DNA of 34,356 nucleotides from Calothrix sp. MO_192.B10 (GTDB lineage: Bacteria; Cyanobacteriota; Cyanobacteriia; Cyanobacteriales; Nostocaceae): assembly GCA_030065055.1 (NCBI GenBank), contig JASJDS010000108.1:1-34356 (forward strand). Direction: 5' to 3'. This document shows, one piece after another, positions 34,227 through 34,356 of the stretch. The notes under the pieces were generated by a model, which was not told the DNA's origin, did not search any database, and saw only the letters and a list, made by a program, of their open reading frames with translations. Position 1 is the first letter of the stretch, and the number at the start of each line of letters is the position of its first letter. Made by a program: the position numbers and the translations under genes.

Positions 34227-34356
34227 CTACCCCACCCTACGCTTTCGCTTAGAGGGTAGGGTTTCTACATCCCCACCCGTAGAGCCAGATTTTTGACGCT
34301 TCTTTGCCCCCAGTTGCTTCATGCTTCCCACAGTCTTGCGGGTACGTGAAGTAGAG
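34227..34356 (-). CDS. 3' end of a basic protein, possibly a TnpB-family transposon protein (partial)
   Basis: Only the last 43 codons are in the window: STSRTRKTVGSMKQLGAKKR then QKSGSTGGDVETLPSKRKRR VG and a TAG (34227-34229). The strongly basic tail with GSMKQLGA resembles the variable C-terminal tails of cyanobacterial TnpB (IS605 OrfB) proteins. The AAGCGAAAGCGTAGGGTGGGG / ACCCTACCCTC inverted repeat (about 34231-34262) fits a transposon right-end hairpin. Identification is tentative because the catalytic part is outside the window. Confidence 0.4.
   Translation of the reverse strand, partial: STSRTRKTVGSMKQLGAKKRQKSGSTGGDVETLPSKRKRRVG

Overview
The window reads as chromosome from a filamentous, probably heterocystous, cyanobacterium (Nostocales-like). 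The grounds are scattered HIP1 octamers (GCGATCGC), heptameric short tandem repeats between genes, a cobalamin riboswitch, many interspersed palindromic repeats and miniature transposons, and a gene set common in that order: RodZ-like proteins, TPR proteins, NACHT, TIR and CHAT proteins, and a lipoxygenase with a catalase-related partner. The genus cannot be fixed from the sequence. No rRNA, tRNA or CRISPR array was seen.

Region 1 (1-4.8 kb): a transposon right end, a DUF1636 gene under a cobalamin riboswitch, a CorC/CNNM-type membrane protein, a two-domain histidine phosphatase, and an IS607-type serine recombinase without its usual TnpB partner. Region 2 (5.0-14.1 kb) is an accessory, conflict-type island. 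It holds a WD40 / small-GTPase / zinc-ribbon / TIR giant with a downstream free-standing TIR, a decayed DDE transposase, a NACHT NTPase, an antiporter-like membrane protein, and a tandemly duplicated small Cys/acidic gene whose second copy is dead. The NACHT and antiporter genes lie between two 10-bp repeat arrays in inverted orientation.

Region 3 (14.2-27.8 kb) is mostly housekeeping: a dihydroorotase-like protein that has lost metal ligands, a TPR protein, two RodZ-like proteins, two alpha/beta hydrolases, a TonB-like protein with tandem repeats, precorrin-2 C20-methyltransferase (CobI), a DM13 lipoprotein, a GNAT acetyltransferase and glycerol kinase. Two coding minisatellites and many palindromic repeats lie here.

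Region 4 (27.8-34.4 kb) starts with 1.1 kb of two adjacent tandem arrays (a 110-114 bp unit and a 49 bp unit). Next comes a two-gene operon of a compact lipoxygenase with all five iron ligands and a membrane-anchored catalase-related haem protein, a plausible oxylipin pathway. Beyond it are a DUF6888/DUF6887 small-protein pair with an ATGA overlap and an apparent ATT start, then inverted copies of the 49-bp repeat. The window ends with a CHAT protease gene cut by a MITE, a membrane protein whose 3' end is duplicated 2 kb away, and the tail of a possible TnpB-like gene.

The best candidates for new biology are the split, membrane-anchored lipoxygenase/haem-protein operon between inverted 49-bp repeats, the paired TIR locus in which only one TIR keeps the putative catalytic glutamate, and the iteron-bounded NACHT/antiporter island. 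All functional statements are read from sequence motifs and family knowledge; no database search was run.
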